Position numbers and translations under genes: made by a program
Source: Pseudomonas sp. Irchel 3E13
Lineage (GTDB): Bacteria; Pseudomonadota; Gammaproteobacteria; Pseudomonadales; Pseudomonadaceae
Length of the DNA stretch: 64,000 nt
Assembly: GCF_900187455.1 (NCBI RefSeq)
Contig: NZ_FYDX01000001.1
Span: 124,001-188,000 of the forward strand
Reading direction: 5' to 3'
Notes under the pieces: model-generated
The model's database searches: none
Told to the model about the DNA's origin: nothing
What the model saw: the letters and a program-made list of their open reading frames with translations, nothing else
Part shown: piece by piece, positions 1 through 9,246 of the stretch
Layout of the letters: every line of letters begins with the position of its first letter
How positions within the stretch are numbered: position 1 is the stretch's first letter

Positions 1-1265
1 CGAACTGGCTGCCCACCGATCGCCCGGTGCGCCTGGGCGAATTGCTCGAACCGCGCCAGCTCAACGTTTCCGGCTATGCCCCGGCGATGATTACCGTGCC
101 GATGCGCCTGCCGCCGGACCTGTTCAACTGGCGTGAAGACGGCGCCCGGCTGAACCTCAAGTACCGCTACACGCCACAGCAGACCTCGACCAACTCGTCT
201 TTGATGGTGGCCTTCAACGACCAGTTCATCCGCTCGATGAACCTGCCGTCGGTCCAGAGCATGGGTGCCGGCGAGAAGCTGCTGGCGGCGCTGAAGACCG
301 ACGACAGCCTGGTCCGCGAAGCCAGCATGCTGCTGCCGCTGGACTCGGTGGCGCTGCAATCGCGCCTGCAGTTCCGCTTCATGTACGACTACATCAAGCA
401 GGGCGAATGCAACGACATCATCATCGACAACATGCGTGGCGCGATCGACCCGGAATCCACGGTCGACCTGAGCGGCTATGACCATTTCATGGCGATGCCC
501 AACCTCGGCGTGTTCAAGGACAGTGGCTTCCCCTTCACGCGCCTGGCCGACCTGTCGCAGACCGCGGTGATCCTCCCGGACAACGCCGGCCCCGCCGACT
601 GGGACGCCTACCTGACGGTACTCGGTCGCTTCGGCGATTCCACCGGCTACCCGGCCACCGCCGTCAGCGTGGGCCAGGCCGACGAGGTCGCGCAGTTCGC
701 CGACAAGGACCTGCTGGTGCTGTCGTCCGGCAACAACCAGCCGTTGCTCAAGGAATGGGCCGACTACCTGCCAAGCCGTAGCGAGGATGCCAAGCGCTAT
801 GTGGAGTTCTCCGACCTGCCGCTGCGCCTGCGCGAATGGATCAGCCCGGACCCGGTCGCCAACCAGCGCAAGGCCCGCGGTGCGCTGACCTTCAGCGGCG
901 AAAGCGGCAGCTCGTATGTCAGCGGTTTCGAATCGCCACTCCAGCGCGGTCGCAGCGTGGTCCTGCTGTCCAGCCCGCAGACCCAGCGTCTGGCGGAAAT
1001 CACCGACGCGCTGATCGGCGGTGAACATTACACCCAGTCGCTGCAAGGCAGCCTCGCGGTGATCAAGGGCAAGCACATCCAGTCGCTGGTGGCGGACGAG
1101 TCCTACTACGTCGGCCATCTCGGCCCGTTCAAATACGTCCAGTGGGTGTTATCACGGCACGTCTTCATGCTGCTGGGACTGACCGTGCTGGGCGTGGCCC
1201 TGGTCAGTTGCGCAGCCTACTTTTCGCTGCGGGCGATCGCCCGACGCCGGCTCAAGGACGAGTAA
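1..1265 (+). CDS. wssC: Cellulose synthase regulatory subunit BcsB/WssC, C-terminal part (5' end outside window)
   Basis: This is the 3' part of the periplasmic, membrane-anchored BcsB subunit. In the cellulose synthase complex BcsB guides the nascent glucan across the periplasm. The frame is open from base 3, so the gene starts upstream; about 420 residues are visible against roughly 750 for the family. The protein ends in one hydrophobic helix (HVFMLLGLTVLGVALVSCAA) followed by a basic cytoplasmic tail, the expected BcsB inner-membrane anchor. The stop is 3 bp before bcsZ, which puts it in the same operon. The assignment rests on this anchor, on recognisable BcsB sequence and on the bcsZ-bcsC context. 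The catalytic subunit (BcsA/WssB) should lie just upstream. Confidence 0.93.
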   Translation, partial: NWLPTDRPVRLGELLEPRQLNVSGYAPAMITVPMRLPPDLFNWREDGARLNLKYRYTPQQTSTNSSLMVAFNDQFIRSMNLPSVQSMGAGEKLLAALKTDDSLVREASMLLPLDSVALQSRLQFRFMYDYIKQGECNDIIIDNMRGAIDPESTVDLSGYDHFMAMPNLGVFKDSGFPFTRLADLSQTAVILPDNAGPADWDAYLTVLGRFGDSTGYPATAVSVGQADEVAQFADKDLLVLSSGNNQPLLKEWADYLPSRSEDAKRYVEFSDLPLRLREWISPDPVANQRKARGALTFSGESGSSYVSGFESPLQRGRSVVLLSSPQTQRLAEITDALIGGEHYTQSLQGSLAVIKGKHIQSLVADESYYVGHLGPFKYVQWVLSRHVFMLLGLTVLGVALVSCAAYFSLRAIARRRLKDE

Positions 1266-1268
1266 TCC

Positions 1269-2489
1269 ATGAACATTGTCAAATCTGCCAAACGGCGCGC
1301 GCCGCTGAAAACCCTGCTGGCCGCTGCCTTGAGCGCCTGGCTGCTACCCGGCGCAAGCCAGGCCGCGAGCCAGTGCGCCGTCTCCGAGTGGCCGCTGTGG
1401 CACAGCTTCACCCAGCACTTCATCCAGCCAGACGGCCGGGTGCTGGATGCCAGCACGCCGCAGTTGCACAGCTCTTCGGAGGGCCAGTCCTACGGCATGT
1501 TCTTCGCTCTGGTGGCCAACGATCGCGCCGCCTTCGACAAGCTCTGGGCCTGGGCCAAGAACAACCTTGCCGGCAGCGACATCGGCAATAACCTGCCCGG
1601 CTGGTGGTGGGGCAAGGATGAAAAGGGCCAGTGGCGCCTGCTGGACACCAACTCGGCCTCCGACGCCGATTTGTGGTTCGCCTACGCCCTGACCGAAGCC
1701 GCGCGGCTGTGGCAGGACGACAGCTACAGCAAGGAAGCCGCGCTGCTGCTGAACAACATCAAGACCAAGGAAGTGGCCGACCTGCCAGGCCTCGGCAAGA
1801 TCATGCTGCCCGGCCCGCAAGGCTTCGCCAAACCCGACCACTTCTGGCACCTCAACCCCAGCTACCTGCCGGTGCCGGTGCTGCGGCGCATGGCCGGGGT
1901 CGATCCGCAAGGTCCGTGGAACGACATCGCCCGCAGCACCGCCACGTTGATGAAAGGCGCCGGGCAGCACGGCTTCGTCGCCGACTGGGTTGGCTACCGC
2001 GGCACCGGGCCGGGCAACGGCCTGTTCGTCATCGACCCGGTCAAGGGCGAAGTTGGCAGCTACGACGCCATCCGCGTCTACCTGTGGGCGGGCCTGACCC
2101 CCAACAGCGACCCCCTGTTCAAACCGATGCTCGACAGCCTCGGCGGCATGGCCCAGACCGTCGCGACCCAAGGCACGCCGCCGGAAAAAGTCCAGGTCAA
2201 AAGCAACACCACCAGCGGCGACGGGCCCTTCGGTTTCTCCGCCGCCCTGCTGCCCTACTTCAAGGCCCGCCAGCAACCCTGGCTGGAGCAACAGCAGCGC
2301 GCGCGCGTCGATACGCTGCTGGCCAAGAGCTTGACCCCGGAAGCGGTCCAGGCTCGACAACCCCCTTATTACGACGTGGTGCTCAGCCTGTTCGCCCTCG
2401 GCTACATGGACCAGCACTACCGCTTCCTCGCCGACGGGAAGCTGCAACCTCTCTGGGAGACTTCATGCGCTCGCGCCGCCAAACCATAG
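1269..2489 (+). CDS. wssD: Periplasmic endo-1,4-beta-glucanase BcsZ/WssD (GH8)
   Basis: This 406-residue family 8 glycoside hydrolase is found in nearly all bcs operons, where it trims cellulose during export. An N-terminal signal peptide (basic start, hydrophobic to about residue 31, cleavage near SQA) sends it to the periplasm. The GH8 catalytic acid is visible as Glu71 in SEGQSYGM. The second catalytic region is SYDAIRVYLW with Asp266, matching the conserved pair of E. coli BcsZ. Length is normal for the family. The 3' end overlaps the start of bcsC by 25 bp, so the two are probably translationally coupled. Confidence 0.95.
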   Translation: MNIVKSAKRRAPLKTLLAAALSAWLLPGASQAASQCAVSEWPLWHSFTQHFIQPDGRVLDASTPQLHSSSEGQSYGMFFALVANDRAAFDKLWAWAKNNLAGSDIGNNLPGWWWGKDEKGQWRLLDTNSASDADLWFAYALTEAARLWQDDSYSKEAALLLNNIKTKEVADLPGLGKIMLPGPQGFAKPDHFWHLNPSYLPVPVLRRMAGVDPQGPWNDIARSTATLMKGAGQHGFVADWVGYRGTGPGNGLFVIDPVKGEVGSYDAIRVYLWAGLTPNSDPLFKPMLDSLGGMAQTVATQGTPPEKVQVKSNTTSGDGPFGFSAALLPYFKARQQPWLEQQQRARVDTLLAKSLTPEAVQARQPPYYDVVLSLFALGYMDQHYRFLADGKLQPLWETSCARAAKP

Positions 2490-5400
2490 CCGTCGGCCTG
2501 CTCGCCGCCCTGATCCACAACAGTGGCCACGCCGAACTCAACGAGAACGGCAAGGCGCTGCTCGAACAGGGTCAGTACTGGCAAGCGCGCAAGGACCGGG
2601 CCCGGGCGTCCGAAGCCTGGCGCAAGCTGCTGCTGATCGATCCGCAACAGGCCGATGCCATCTACAACCTCGGCCTGCTGGAACTGGACGGCAATCGCCC
2701 GGACGGCGCCAAGCGCTACCTGGAGCAATTGAAAAAAGCCCATCCCGGCGAGCGCCAGGCGCTGCTGCTGGAACAGGAAATCAAGCTGCACGGCGACGAC
2801 AACGCCGAGCGCCTGAACCAGGCGCGGGTACAGGTCGAGTCCGGTGAAGGCGACAAGGCCGTGGCGGGTTACCGCGAGCTGTTCGACGGCAGTGCTCCGC
2901 AGGGCGAACTGGCCCTGGAGTTCTACGGCACCCTCGGTTATACCGCCAACGGCTGGCAAGAAGCGCGTCAGGGTCTGGAACGCCTGCAACGCCAGGACCC
3001 CGACAATGGCCGGATCAAGCTGACCCTGGCCAAGCTGTTGCTGAGCAACGAAAGCACACGCGCCGAGGGCATTCGCCGACTGGCGTCGTACCGCAACGAC
3101 CCGGCCATCGGCAGCCAGGCCGTGGAAGCCTGGCGCCAGGGCCTGTCCTGGCTCGGCGGCGGCAAGGCCGACATCGCGCTGTACGAGGATTACCTGAAGG
3201 CCTACCCGGACGACGAGGAAATCCGTGAACAGATGCGCACCGGCCTGCGCCAGGCGCAATCGACCTATCAGCAGAATCCCCATCTGCAGCGCGGTTTCAA
3301 GGCGCTGCAGGACGAAGACCTGAACGCTGCCGAGCAGTCTTTCCAGGCGCGCCTGCGTGAAGCCCCGCAAGATGCCGACGCCCTCGGCGGCCTCGGTCTG
3401 GTGCGCCAGCGCCAGGGCCGGCTGAACGACGCCGACGCCCTGCTGCGCCAGGCCATCAAGCAAGGCAACGCCAGCCGCTGGCAAAGCGCGCTGGTCGCCA
3501 ACCGCTACTGGGTCTGGCTGGACGAAGCGGCCGAAGCCCGCGAAGCCGGCAATCCCCAAAAGGCTCGCGAGCTGCTGCAACGGGCCATCGCCGCCAACCC
3601 GCGAGAAGTCCAGGGCCACCTCAGCCTGGCCGACCTGCAGGCATCCCAGGGTCAGTTCGACAGCGCCGAAACCACCTATCGCCATGCCTTGAGCCTGGAC
3701 GCCGCCCAGCCCGACGCGCTCGGCGGCCTGGTCAGCGTGCTGGCGCAGAACGGCAAGCTCAGTGAAGCCCAGCGCCTGATCGACAACCTCAGCGATGCCC
3801 AGCGTCAGCGCCTCGGCGACCTGCGCAAGCTGCGGGCGGCCATCGCCGTCGGCCAGGCCAAGGACGCCGAGCGCCACGGTGACCTGGAAGGCGCGCGCAA
3901 GTCCCTGGAAGACGCGGTGCGCAACGACCCGCAAAACCCCTGGACCCGCTCCGACCTGGCGAACATCTACCTGAAGACCGACGCGCCGAACAAAGCGCGG
4001 CAGATCATGGACGAGCTGGTCCAGGCCAATCCCAACAAACCCGAGGCCCTCTACGCGGGCGCGCTGTTCGCCAGCCGTCAGGAGCAGTGGTCGAAGGCCC
4101 GGCAATTGCTCGACCGCATTCCCGTCGGCCAACGCACTGCGCCCATGGCCAGCCTCGCCGAGGAAATCGACCTGCGCCTGCTCGCCAGCCAGGCCCAGTC
4201 CCTCGCCAAACAGGGCAAGCGCTCCCAGGCGCTGGGCTTGTTGCAGAGGGCGGAAAGCGGACTTCACGCCAGCCCCGAGCTGTACGCTGCACTGGCCTCG
4301 GCCTACATCGATATCGGCTACACCGACCGCGCGGTAAGCCTGCTGCGCAACGCCATCGCCCAAAGCAGCAAGCCGACCCCGGGCCTGCGCATCGCCTACG
4401 GCGGCGCCCTGCTCAAGGCCGGCAAGGACGTCGACGTCAGCGACATCCTGCGTGAAGTCCGCGGCGTGCCGCTCAAGCCCGCCGAACAGCGCAGCTACGA
4501 CGACCTGCTGTTCCAGTACACCGTGCGCCAGGCCGACCTGCTGCGGGAAAAAGGCGACCTGGTCGCCGCCTACGACACCCTCGCCCCGGCCCTGGCTCAG
4601 CGCCCGGACGACGCCCAGGCCGTCTCGTCGCTGGCGCGCATGTACCTCGACAACCGCAACCCGCAGAAAGCCGTCGACCTGTATCGGCCACTGCTGGCCG
4701 CGCAGCCGGACAACGCCGATGTGCAGATGGGCGCCGCCCTGGCCTTCCAGCAAAACGGCCAGACCGCCCAGGCCGAAAAGGCCATCGAGCGCGGCCTGCA
4801 ACTGGCCCCGGAAAACCCGCAAGTGCTGAGCACCGCCGCCGCGTGGTATCGCAGCCGCGGCAAGCTGGCCAAGGCCCAGGAGCTGTATGCCCAGGCACTG
4901 GCCCTGCAAGGGCCGAAGGATGAGCTGATCGACAACCCGTTCGGCCAGGCCATCGCCGCCAACCCCTTCGTCGGCCAGCCCGGCCAGCGCAAGGCGTCGC
5001 GCCTGGAAGACATGGCGTTCAACGAGATTCCCGAGCCGGCGCAGGTCCAGGCCAGGGCGCGCAAGGCCGCAAGTGTCGCCGCCGCGCCAGAGGACCGCGA
5101 GCCGTTCGACGAACCCGTGCTGGTCGCCAGCCGCGAGGTCGAACCCGGCCAGCGCCGCCGCGCGCTGCCGGTGGACGAGCCCGAGCGCGCGGTGGTCAAC
5201 CCCGACCCGCGTGCCGCGATCGAAACCGAACTGGACAGCATCCGCGAGGCGCGCAGCCCGCAGATCAAGCAGGGCTTCACCGTGCGGACCAACAACGGTG
5301 AGTCGGGACTGAGCAAGATCACCGATATCGAAAACCCGCTGGAAATCAGTTTCCCGGTGGGTGATGACCGTATGGCCGTGCGCGTGACGCCGGTGTCGTT

Positions 5401-6466
5401 GAATGCGGGCGGGCTGGACGAGAATGACTCGGGCTACAGCCGCTTCGGCGGGTTCACCGCGGCCCAGGTCGAATCCATCCTCGCGCTGCCAACCCTCGAT
5501 GACCAACTGACCGCGCTCGACAGCTTTGGCGACAGCGTTGGCTCACAAAAAGACACCGGCGTCGGCCTGGCCGTGGCCTATGAGATGCCGTCGCTGGGGA
5601 TCAAGACCGATATCGGCACAAGCCCGATGGGCTTCCGGGAAACCAATGTCGTCGGTGGTATCAGCCTGGACCGGGCGTTCACGGAGAACAGCAACTTCCG
5701 CTACAACCTCAACCTGTCACGGCGCTCGGTGACCGATAGCCTGGTGTCGTTCGCCGGCGCACGGGACGCGCGTACCGGCGTGGAATGGGGTGGCGTCACC
5801 GCCAACGGCCTGCGGGCCCAGGCCAGTTATGACAACCAGCGCTTCGGTGCCTATACCTACACTGGCTGGCACAAGCTGACGGGTAACAACGTCGAGAACA
5901 ACGAGCGCGTCGAACTGGGCAGCGGCATCTACTGGTACTTGCTCAACAACCAGGACTGGCGACTGACCGGCGGGCTCAGCCTGTCCGGCTCCACCTACGA
6001 CAACAACCAGAGCTTCTTCACCTACGGCCACGGCGGTTACTTCAGCCCGCAGACCTTCTTCTCCATCGGTCTGCCGGTCAGTTGGGCACAACGCGGGCCG
6101 AACTGGAGCTATCAGATCCAGAGTTCGGTCGGCCTGCAGCACATCGAGCAGGAAAGCGCGCCGTACTTCCGTAAAGGTGGCGGCCAGGCCTACCTGGAAG
6201 CGGCCGCGGACATCGCCGACGCCCTGGGCACCACGATCAATACCCGCTACGAATCGCAGAACAAGACCGGCATCGGCTACTCGCTGGGCGCCAGCGGCGA
6301 ATACCGCCTGGGCGACGGGTTCTTCTTCGGCGGCACCTTCGGCGTGGACAACGCCCGCGACTATCGACAATTCACCGGTGGCCTCTACCTGCGCTACCTG
6401 TTCGAGGACGGCGGCGGCGCCATGCCGCTGCCCGTCAACCCTTACCGTTCGCCTTATTCGAACTGA
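2465..6466 (+). CDS. wssE: Cellulose export outer-membrane protein BcsC/WssE (TPR plus beta-barrel)
   Basis: This 1333-residue protein forms the periplasmic scaffold and outer-membrane pore through which cellulose leaves the cell. The start at 2465 was chosen because GGGAG sits 6 bases upstream and a signal peptide follows (MRSRRQTIAVGLLAALIHNS). The open frame extends further 5', but only through bcsZ in another frame. Residues about 30-870 are tandem tetratricopeptide repeats. A Pro/Arg/Glu-rich linker follows, and from about residue 960 to the end there is a BCSC C-terminal domain with alternating aromatic beta-strands typical of a porin-like barrel. It lies between bcsZ and the acetylation genes. 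Confidence 0.95.
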   Translation: MRSRRQTIAVGLLAALIHNSGHAELNENGKALLEQGQYWQARKDRARASEAWRKLLLIDPQQADAIYNLGLLELDGNRPDGAKRYLEQLKKAHPGERQALLLEQEIKLHGDDNAERLNQARVQVESGEGDKAVAGYRELFDGSAPQGELALEFYGTLGYTANGWQEARQGLERLQRQDPDNGRIKLTLAKLLLSNESTRAEGIRRLASYRNDPAIGSQAVEAWRQGLSWLGGGKADIALYEDYLKAYPDDEEIREQMRTGLRQAQSTYQQNPHLQRGFKALQDEDLNAAEQSFQARLREAPQDADALGGLGLVRQRQGRLNDADALLRQAIKQGNASRWQSALVANRYWVWLDEAAEAREAGNPQKARELLQRAIAANPREVQGHLSLADLQASQGQFDSAETTYRHALSLDAAQPDALGGLVSVLAQNGKLSEAQRLIDNLSDAQRQRLGDLRKLRAAIAVGQAKDAERHGDLEGARKSLEDAVRNDPQNPWTRSDLANIYLKTDAPNKARQIMDELVQANPNKPEALYAGALFASRQEQWSKARQLLDRIPVGQRTAPMASLAEEIDLRLLASQAQSLAKQGKRSQALGLLQRAESGLHASPELYAALASAYIDIGYTDRAVSLLRNAIAQSSKPTPGLRIAYGGALLKAGKDVDVSDILREVRGVPLKPAEQRSYDDLLFQYTVRQADLLREKGDLVAAYDTLAPALAQRPDDAQAVSSLARMYLDNRNPQKAVDLYRPLLAAQPDNADVQMGAALAFQQNGQTAQAEKAIERGLQLAPENPQVLSTAAAWYRSRGKLAKAQELYAQALALQGPKDELIDNPFGQAIAANPFVGQPGQRKASRLEDMAFNEIPEPAQVQARARKAASVAAAPEDREPFDEPVLVASREVEPGQRRRALPVDEPERAVVNPDPRAAIETELDSIREARSPQIKQGFTVRTNNGESGLSKITDIENPLEISFPVGDDRMAVRVTPVSLNAGGLDENDSGYSRFGGFTAAQVESILALPTLDDQLTALDSFGDSVGSQKDTGVGLAVAYEMPSLGIKTDIGTSPMGFRETNVVGGISLDRAFTENSNFRYNLNLSRRSVTDSLVSFAGARDARTGVEWGGVTANGLRAQASYDNQRFGAYTYTGWHKLTGNNVENNERVELGSGIYWYLLNNQDWRLTGGLSLSGSTYDNNQSFFTYGHGGYFSPQTFFSIGLPVSWAQRGPNWSYQIQSSVGLQHIEQESAPYFRKGGGQAYLEAAADIADALGTTINTRYESQNKTGIGYSLGASGEYRLGDGFFFGGTFGVDNARDYRQFTGGLYLRYLFEDGGGAMPLPVNPYRSPYSN

Positions 6467-6487
6467 GCCAAAAAAGGAGTTAATGAA

Positions 6488-7147
6488 ATGGCTGCTTCTC
6501 TTCTCGCTGGTCTGACGATCCTGATGATCGGCGACAGCCACCTGGCAACGCCGGACTATCTGATCAAAAGCCTGCACGACAACCTCGTGCAACAGGGCGC
6601 ACAAGTGCACTCGCTGGGTGTCTGCGGCTCCAAGGCCGGCGACTGGACCAAAGTCACGCCGGGCGAATGCGGCGGCGCCGAGCGGCGCAACAAAGACAAG
6701 GCCGTGGTCCTTGGCAACAAGGCCACTACCCAGCCGATCAGCCAACTGATCGCCGCCGACAAGCCGGACCTGATCGTGGTGGTCATGGGCGACACCATGG
6801 CCGACTACACCAAGCCGGCCTTCCCCAAGACCTGGATCTGGCAACAGACCACCAGCCTGACCAAGGAAATCAAGAACGCCGGCACCAAGTGCGTCTGGGT
6901 CGGGCCGAACTGGGGCAGCGAAGGCGGCAAGTACGGCAAGACCTACGCCCGCGTCGAACTGACCTCGAAGTTCCTCGCCAGCAACGTCGCCCCGTGCGAT
7001 TACATCGACTCGCTGAAGTTCTCCAAGCAAGGCCAGTGGGCCACCATCGACGGCCAGCACTTGACCAGCATGGGCTACATCAGCTGGAGCAAGGCCATCA
7101 CCGACGCACTGCTGGCCAGCCCGGTGGTCAAGGACGTGAAGAAATGA
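6488..7147 (+). CDS. wssF: Cellulose acetylation protein WssF (SGNH-fold)
   Basis: This 219-residue protein is the first of four genes that acetylate cellulose in P. fluorescens-type wss operons. A GDSH motif near the N-terminus (LMIGDSH) and a C-terminal DGQH (IDGQHLT) give the Ser...Asp-His arrangement of the SGNH hydrolase/acyltransferase fold, as in AlgX/AlgJ-like periplasmic acetyltransferases. The start at 6488 is spaced 8 bases after AGGAG. A competing ATG at 6483 is too close to that site and opens only a 10-codon frame (see findings). The N-terminus is hydrophobic but lacks a clear basic start, so export is likely but not proved. The stop overlaps wssG as ATGA. Confidence 0.85.
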   Translation: MAASLLAGLTILMIGDSHLATPDYLIKSLHDNLVQQGAQVHSLGVCGSKAGDWTKVTPGECGGAERRNKDKAVVLGNKATTQPISQLIAADKPDLIVVVMGDTMADYTKPAFPKTWIWQQTTSLTKEIKNAGTKCVWVGPNWGSEGGKYGKTYARVELTSKFLASNVAPCDYIDSLKFSKQGQWATIDGQHLTSMGYISWSKAITDALLASPVVKDVKK

Positions 7148-7812
7148 GCCGCCTGACCGCACTGCTCGCCGCCCTGCCGCTGGCCCTCGCGGCCGGCGTC
7201 GCCAGCGCCGACGTCGCGCTGTACCCGACCGGGCCGAGCGAAGATTCGGCGTTCCTGCGCTTCGTCAACGTCGCCCCGGGCGTGCTGAAAATGGAAGCCA
7301 GCGGCTCCAAGGCCAGCCTCAACCTGGACGACAGCCAGAAAGTCTCGGCCTACCTGCCGGTGCCGGCCAACAAGGCGATCAAGGGCACCCTCAGCAACGG
7401 CGCGGTCAGTACCGCGCTGGACCTGCAGGTCGCGCCGGGCGAATTCGCCACGGTGTTCGCCTTCAACGACGGCGGCAAGATCAGCCAGCGCGTGGTGCGC
7501 GAGCAACCGGACGACTTCAACGCGTTGAAAGCCTCGCTGGCCTTCATCAGCCTTGACCCCGCGTGCCAGGCCCCCGGCCTGCGCCCGGCCGGTCGCAACG
7601 CCGACCTGTTCAAGGACGCCGCCGATGGCAGCGTGCAGCGCCGCTCGATCAACCCGGTGAAGCTGTCGGTGCAACTGGTCTGCGCCAACGCCAGCGTCGG
7701 CAATCCACTGGACCTGGGCGAACTGAAAGCCGGCGAGCGCTATAGCGTGATGCTGCTGCCGGGCGCCGAAGGCCCGCGCCTGCTGAACACCACCGACACG
7801 TTGTCCAACTGA
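7144..7812 (+). CDS. wssG: Cellulose acetylation protein WssG (AlgF-like)
   Basis: This 222-residue periplasmic protein resembles AlgF, the non-enzymatic partner in alginate O-acetylation. A typical signal peptide (MSRLTALLAALPLALAAGVA) ends near ASA. The start at 7144 overlaps the wssF stop as ATGA, which indicates translational coupling. The rest is a predicted beta-rich domain without recognisable catalytic residues, as known for AlgF. In wss operons this gene sits between wssF and the MBOAT gene wssH, and the same order is seen here. It probably helps relay acetyl groups between the membrane acyltransferase and the SGNH enzymes. Confidence 0.86.
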   Translation: MSRLTALLAALPLALAAGVASADVALYPTGPSEDSAFLRFVNVAPGVLKMEASGSKASLNLDDSQKVSAYLPVPANKAIKGTLSNGAVSTALDLQVAPGEFATVFAFNDGGKISQRVVREQPDDFNALKASLAFISLDPACQAPGLRPAGRNADLFKDAADGSVQRRSINPVKLSVQLVCANASVGNPLDLGELKAGERYSVMLLPGAEGPRLLNTTDTLSN

Positions 7813-7830
7813 CAGGACGTCCGCTGCGCC

Positions 7831-9246
7831 ATGGTTTTCGCCTCACTTGAGTTCCTCACCCTGTTCCTGCCGCTGTTCATGCTGGTCTATGCGCTCAGCC
7901 CGGCGCGCGGGCGCAACCTCGTGCTGCTGCTGGGAAGCTGGTTCTTCTATGGCTGGCTGAGCCCGCTGTTCCTGCTGCTGCATGTGGTGCTGACGGTGAT
8001 CGCCTGGGCCGGCGGCCTGGCGGTGGACCGAAGCCGCGAGGACTCACTGGGGCGCCTGCGCCTGCTGGCGGCGCTGATCGTGTTCAACACCCTGGTGTTG
8101 TGCTGGTACAAGTACGCCAACATCCTCGCCGCGACCTACAACGAGCTGATCACCCACTACGGCGCGCTGCCGATGGAGTGGCAGCGCGTGGCATTGCCGG
8201 CGGGGCTGTCGTTCATCGTGCTGCAGGCCATTTCCTATCTGGTCGATGTGCACCGCCACACCGTGCCGGTGGAACGCAGCCTGGTGAACTTCGCCACCTA
8301 CATCTCGATGTTCGGCCACTCCATCGCGGGCCCGATCATTCGCTATGACTGGGTGCGCCGTGAGCTGAACCAGCGCTACTTCAACTGGCAGAATTTTTCC
8401 CTCGGCGCGCGCCGGTTCATGATCGGCATGTGCATGAAAGTGCTGGTGGCCGACACCTTGTCGCCGCTGGTGGACGTGGCCTTCCACCTGGAAAACCCGT
8501 CGTTCCTCGATGCCTGGCTGGGCTGCCTGGCCTACTCGCTGCAACTGTTCTTCGACTTCGCCGGCTACAGCGCCATGGCCATCGGCCTGGGCCTGATGCT
8601 CGGTTTCCATTTCCCGGAAAACTTCAACCGGCCGTACCTCGCCAGCAGCATCCAGGACTTCTGGCGGCGCTGGCACCTGTCGCTGTCGAGTTGGCTGCGC
8701 GACTACCTCTACATCGCCCTCGGCGGTAACCGCTACGGCACCTGGAACACCTACCGCAACCTGTTCCTGACCATGGCCATCGCCGGCCTCTGGCACGGTG
8801 GCGATAGCTGGAACTACCTGCTCTGGGGCGCGGCCCACGGCGTGGCGCTGTGCGTCGACCGGGCCTGGAACCGCTCCAGCCTGCCGGCGATCCCGAAAGC
8901 GCTGTCGCACACCCTGACCCTGCTGTTCGTCTGTCTGGCCTGGACCCTGTTCCGCGCGCCGGACTTCGACACGGCATTGTCCATGTACGCCGGCCAGTTC
9001 GGCCTGCACGCCTTCGCCCTGGGTGAAGCGCTGGCCGCCACGGTGCGCCCGGTGCACGCCCTGGCGGCGGCGCTCGGCGTGTTCTGCGTGGTCGCGCCGC
9101 TGTACCAGGCGCGTCTCGAACAACGTTTCGGTCACAGCGCGCTGTACGCGGTGGTGGCTGCCCTCTGGCCCGTGGCCGGTTTCCTGCTGTCGTTCTCGTT
9201 GATCGCCAGCCGTGATGCCGTGCCCTTCCTGTACTTCCAGTTCTGA
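7831..9246 (+). CDS. wssH: Membrane-bound O-acyltransferase WssH (MBOAT, AlgI-like)
   Basis: This 471-residue polytopic inner-membrane protein of the MBOAT family is related to AlgI and DltB. It is expected to move acetyl groups from a cytoplasmic donor across the membrane to the periplasmic cellulose acetylation proteins. Family signatures are visible: QDFWRRWHLSLSSWLRDYLYI, the invariant histidine region IAGLWHGGDSWNYLLWGAAHG (His322 in WHG and His336 in AAHG), and many hydrophobic segments across the length. It lies 18 bp after wssG, and its stop overlaps the wssI start as TGATG, so it belongs to the same operon. Confidence 0.94.
   Translation: MVFASLEFLTLFLPLFMLVYALSPARGRNLVLLLGSWFFYGWLSPLFLLLHVVLTVIAWAGGLAVDRSREDSLGRLRLLAALIVFNTLVLCWYKYANILAATYNELITHYGALPMEWQRVALPAGLSFIVLQAISYLVDVHRHTVPVERSLVNFATYISMFGHSIAGPIIRYDWVRRELNQRYFNWQNFSLGARRFMIGMCMKVLVADTLSPLVDVAFHLENPSFLDAWLGCLAYSLQLFFDFAGYSAMAIGLGLMLGFHFPENFNRPYLASSIQDFWRRWHLSLSSWLRDYLYIALGGNRYGTWNTYRNLFLTMAIAGLWHGGDSWNYLLWGAAHGVALCVDRAWNRSSLPAIPKALSHTLTLLFVCLAWTLFRAPDFDTALSMYAGQFGLHAFALGEALAATVRPVHALAAALGVFCVVAPLYQARLEQRFGHSALYAVVAALWPVAGFLLSFSLIASRDAVPFLYFQF

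Noticed and set aside
2417..5506. 1029-residue open frame on the - strand opposite bcsC
   Set aside because: It is a shadow of the TPR-coding bcsC gene caused by high GC codon bias. The + strand frame has a signal peptide, TPRs and a barrel domain; the - strand product has no recognisable features.
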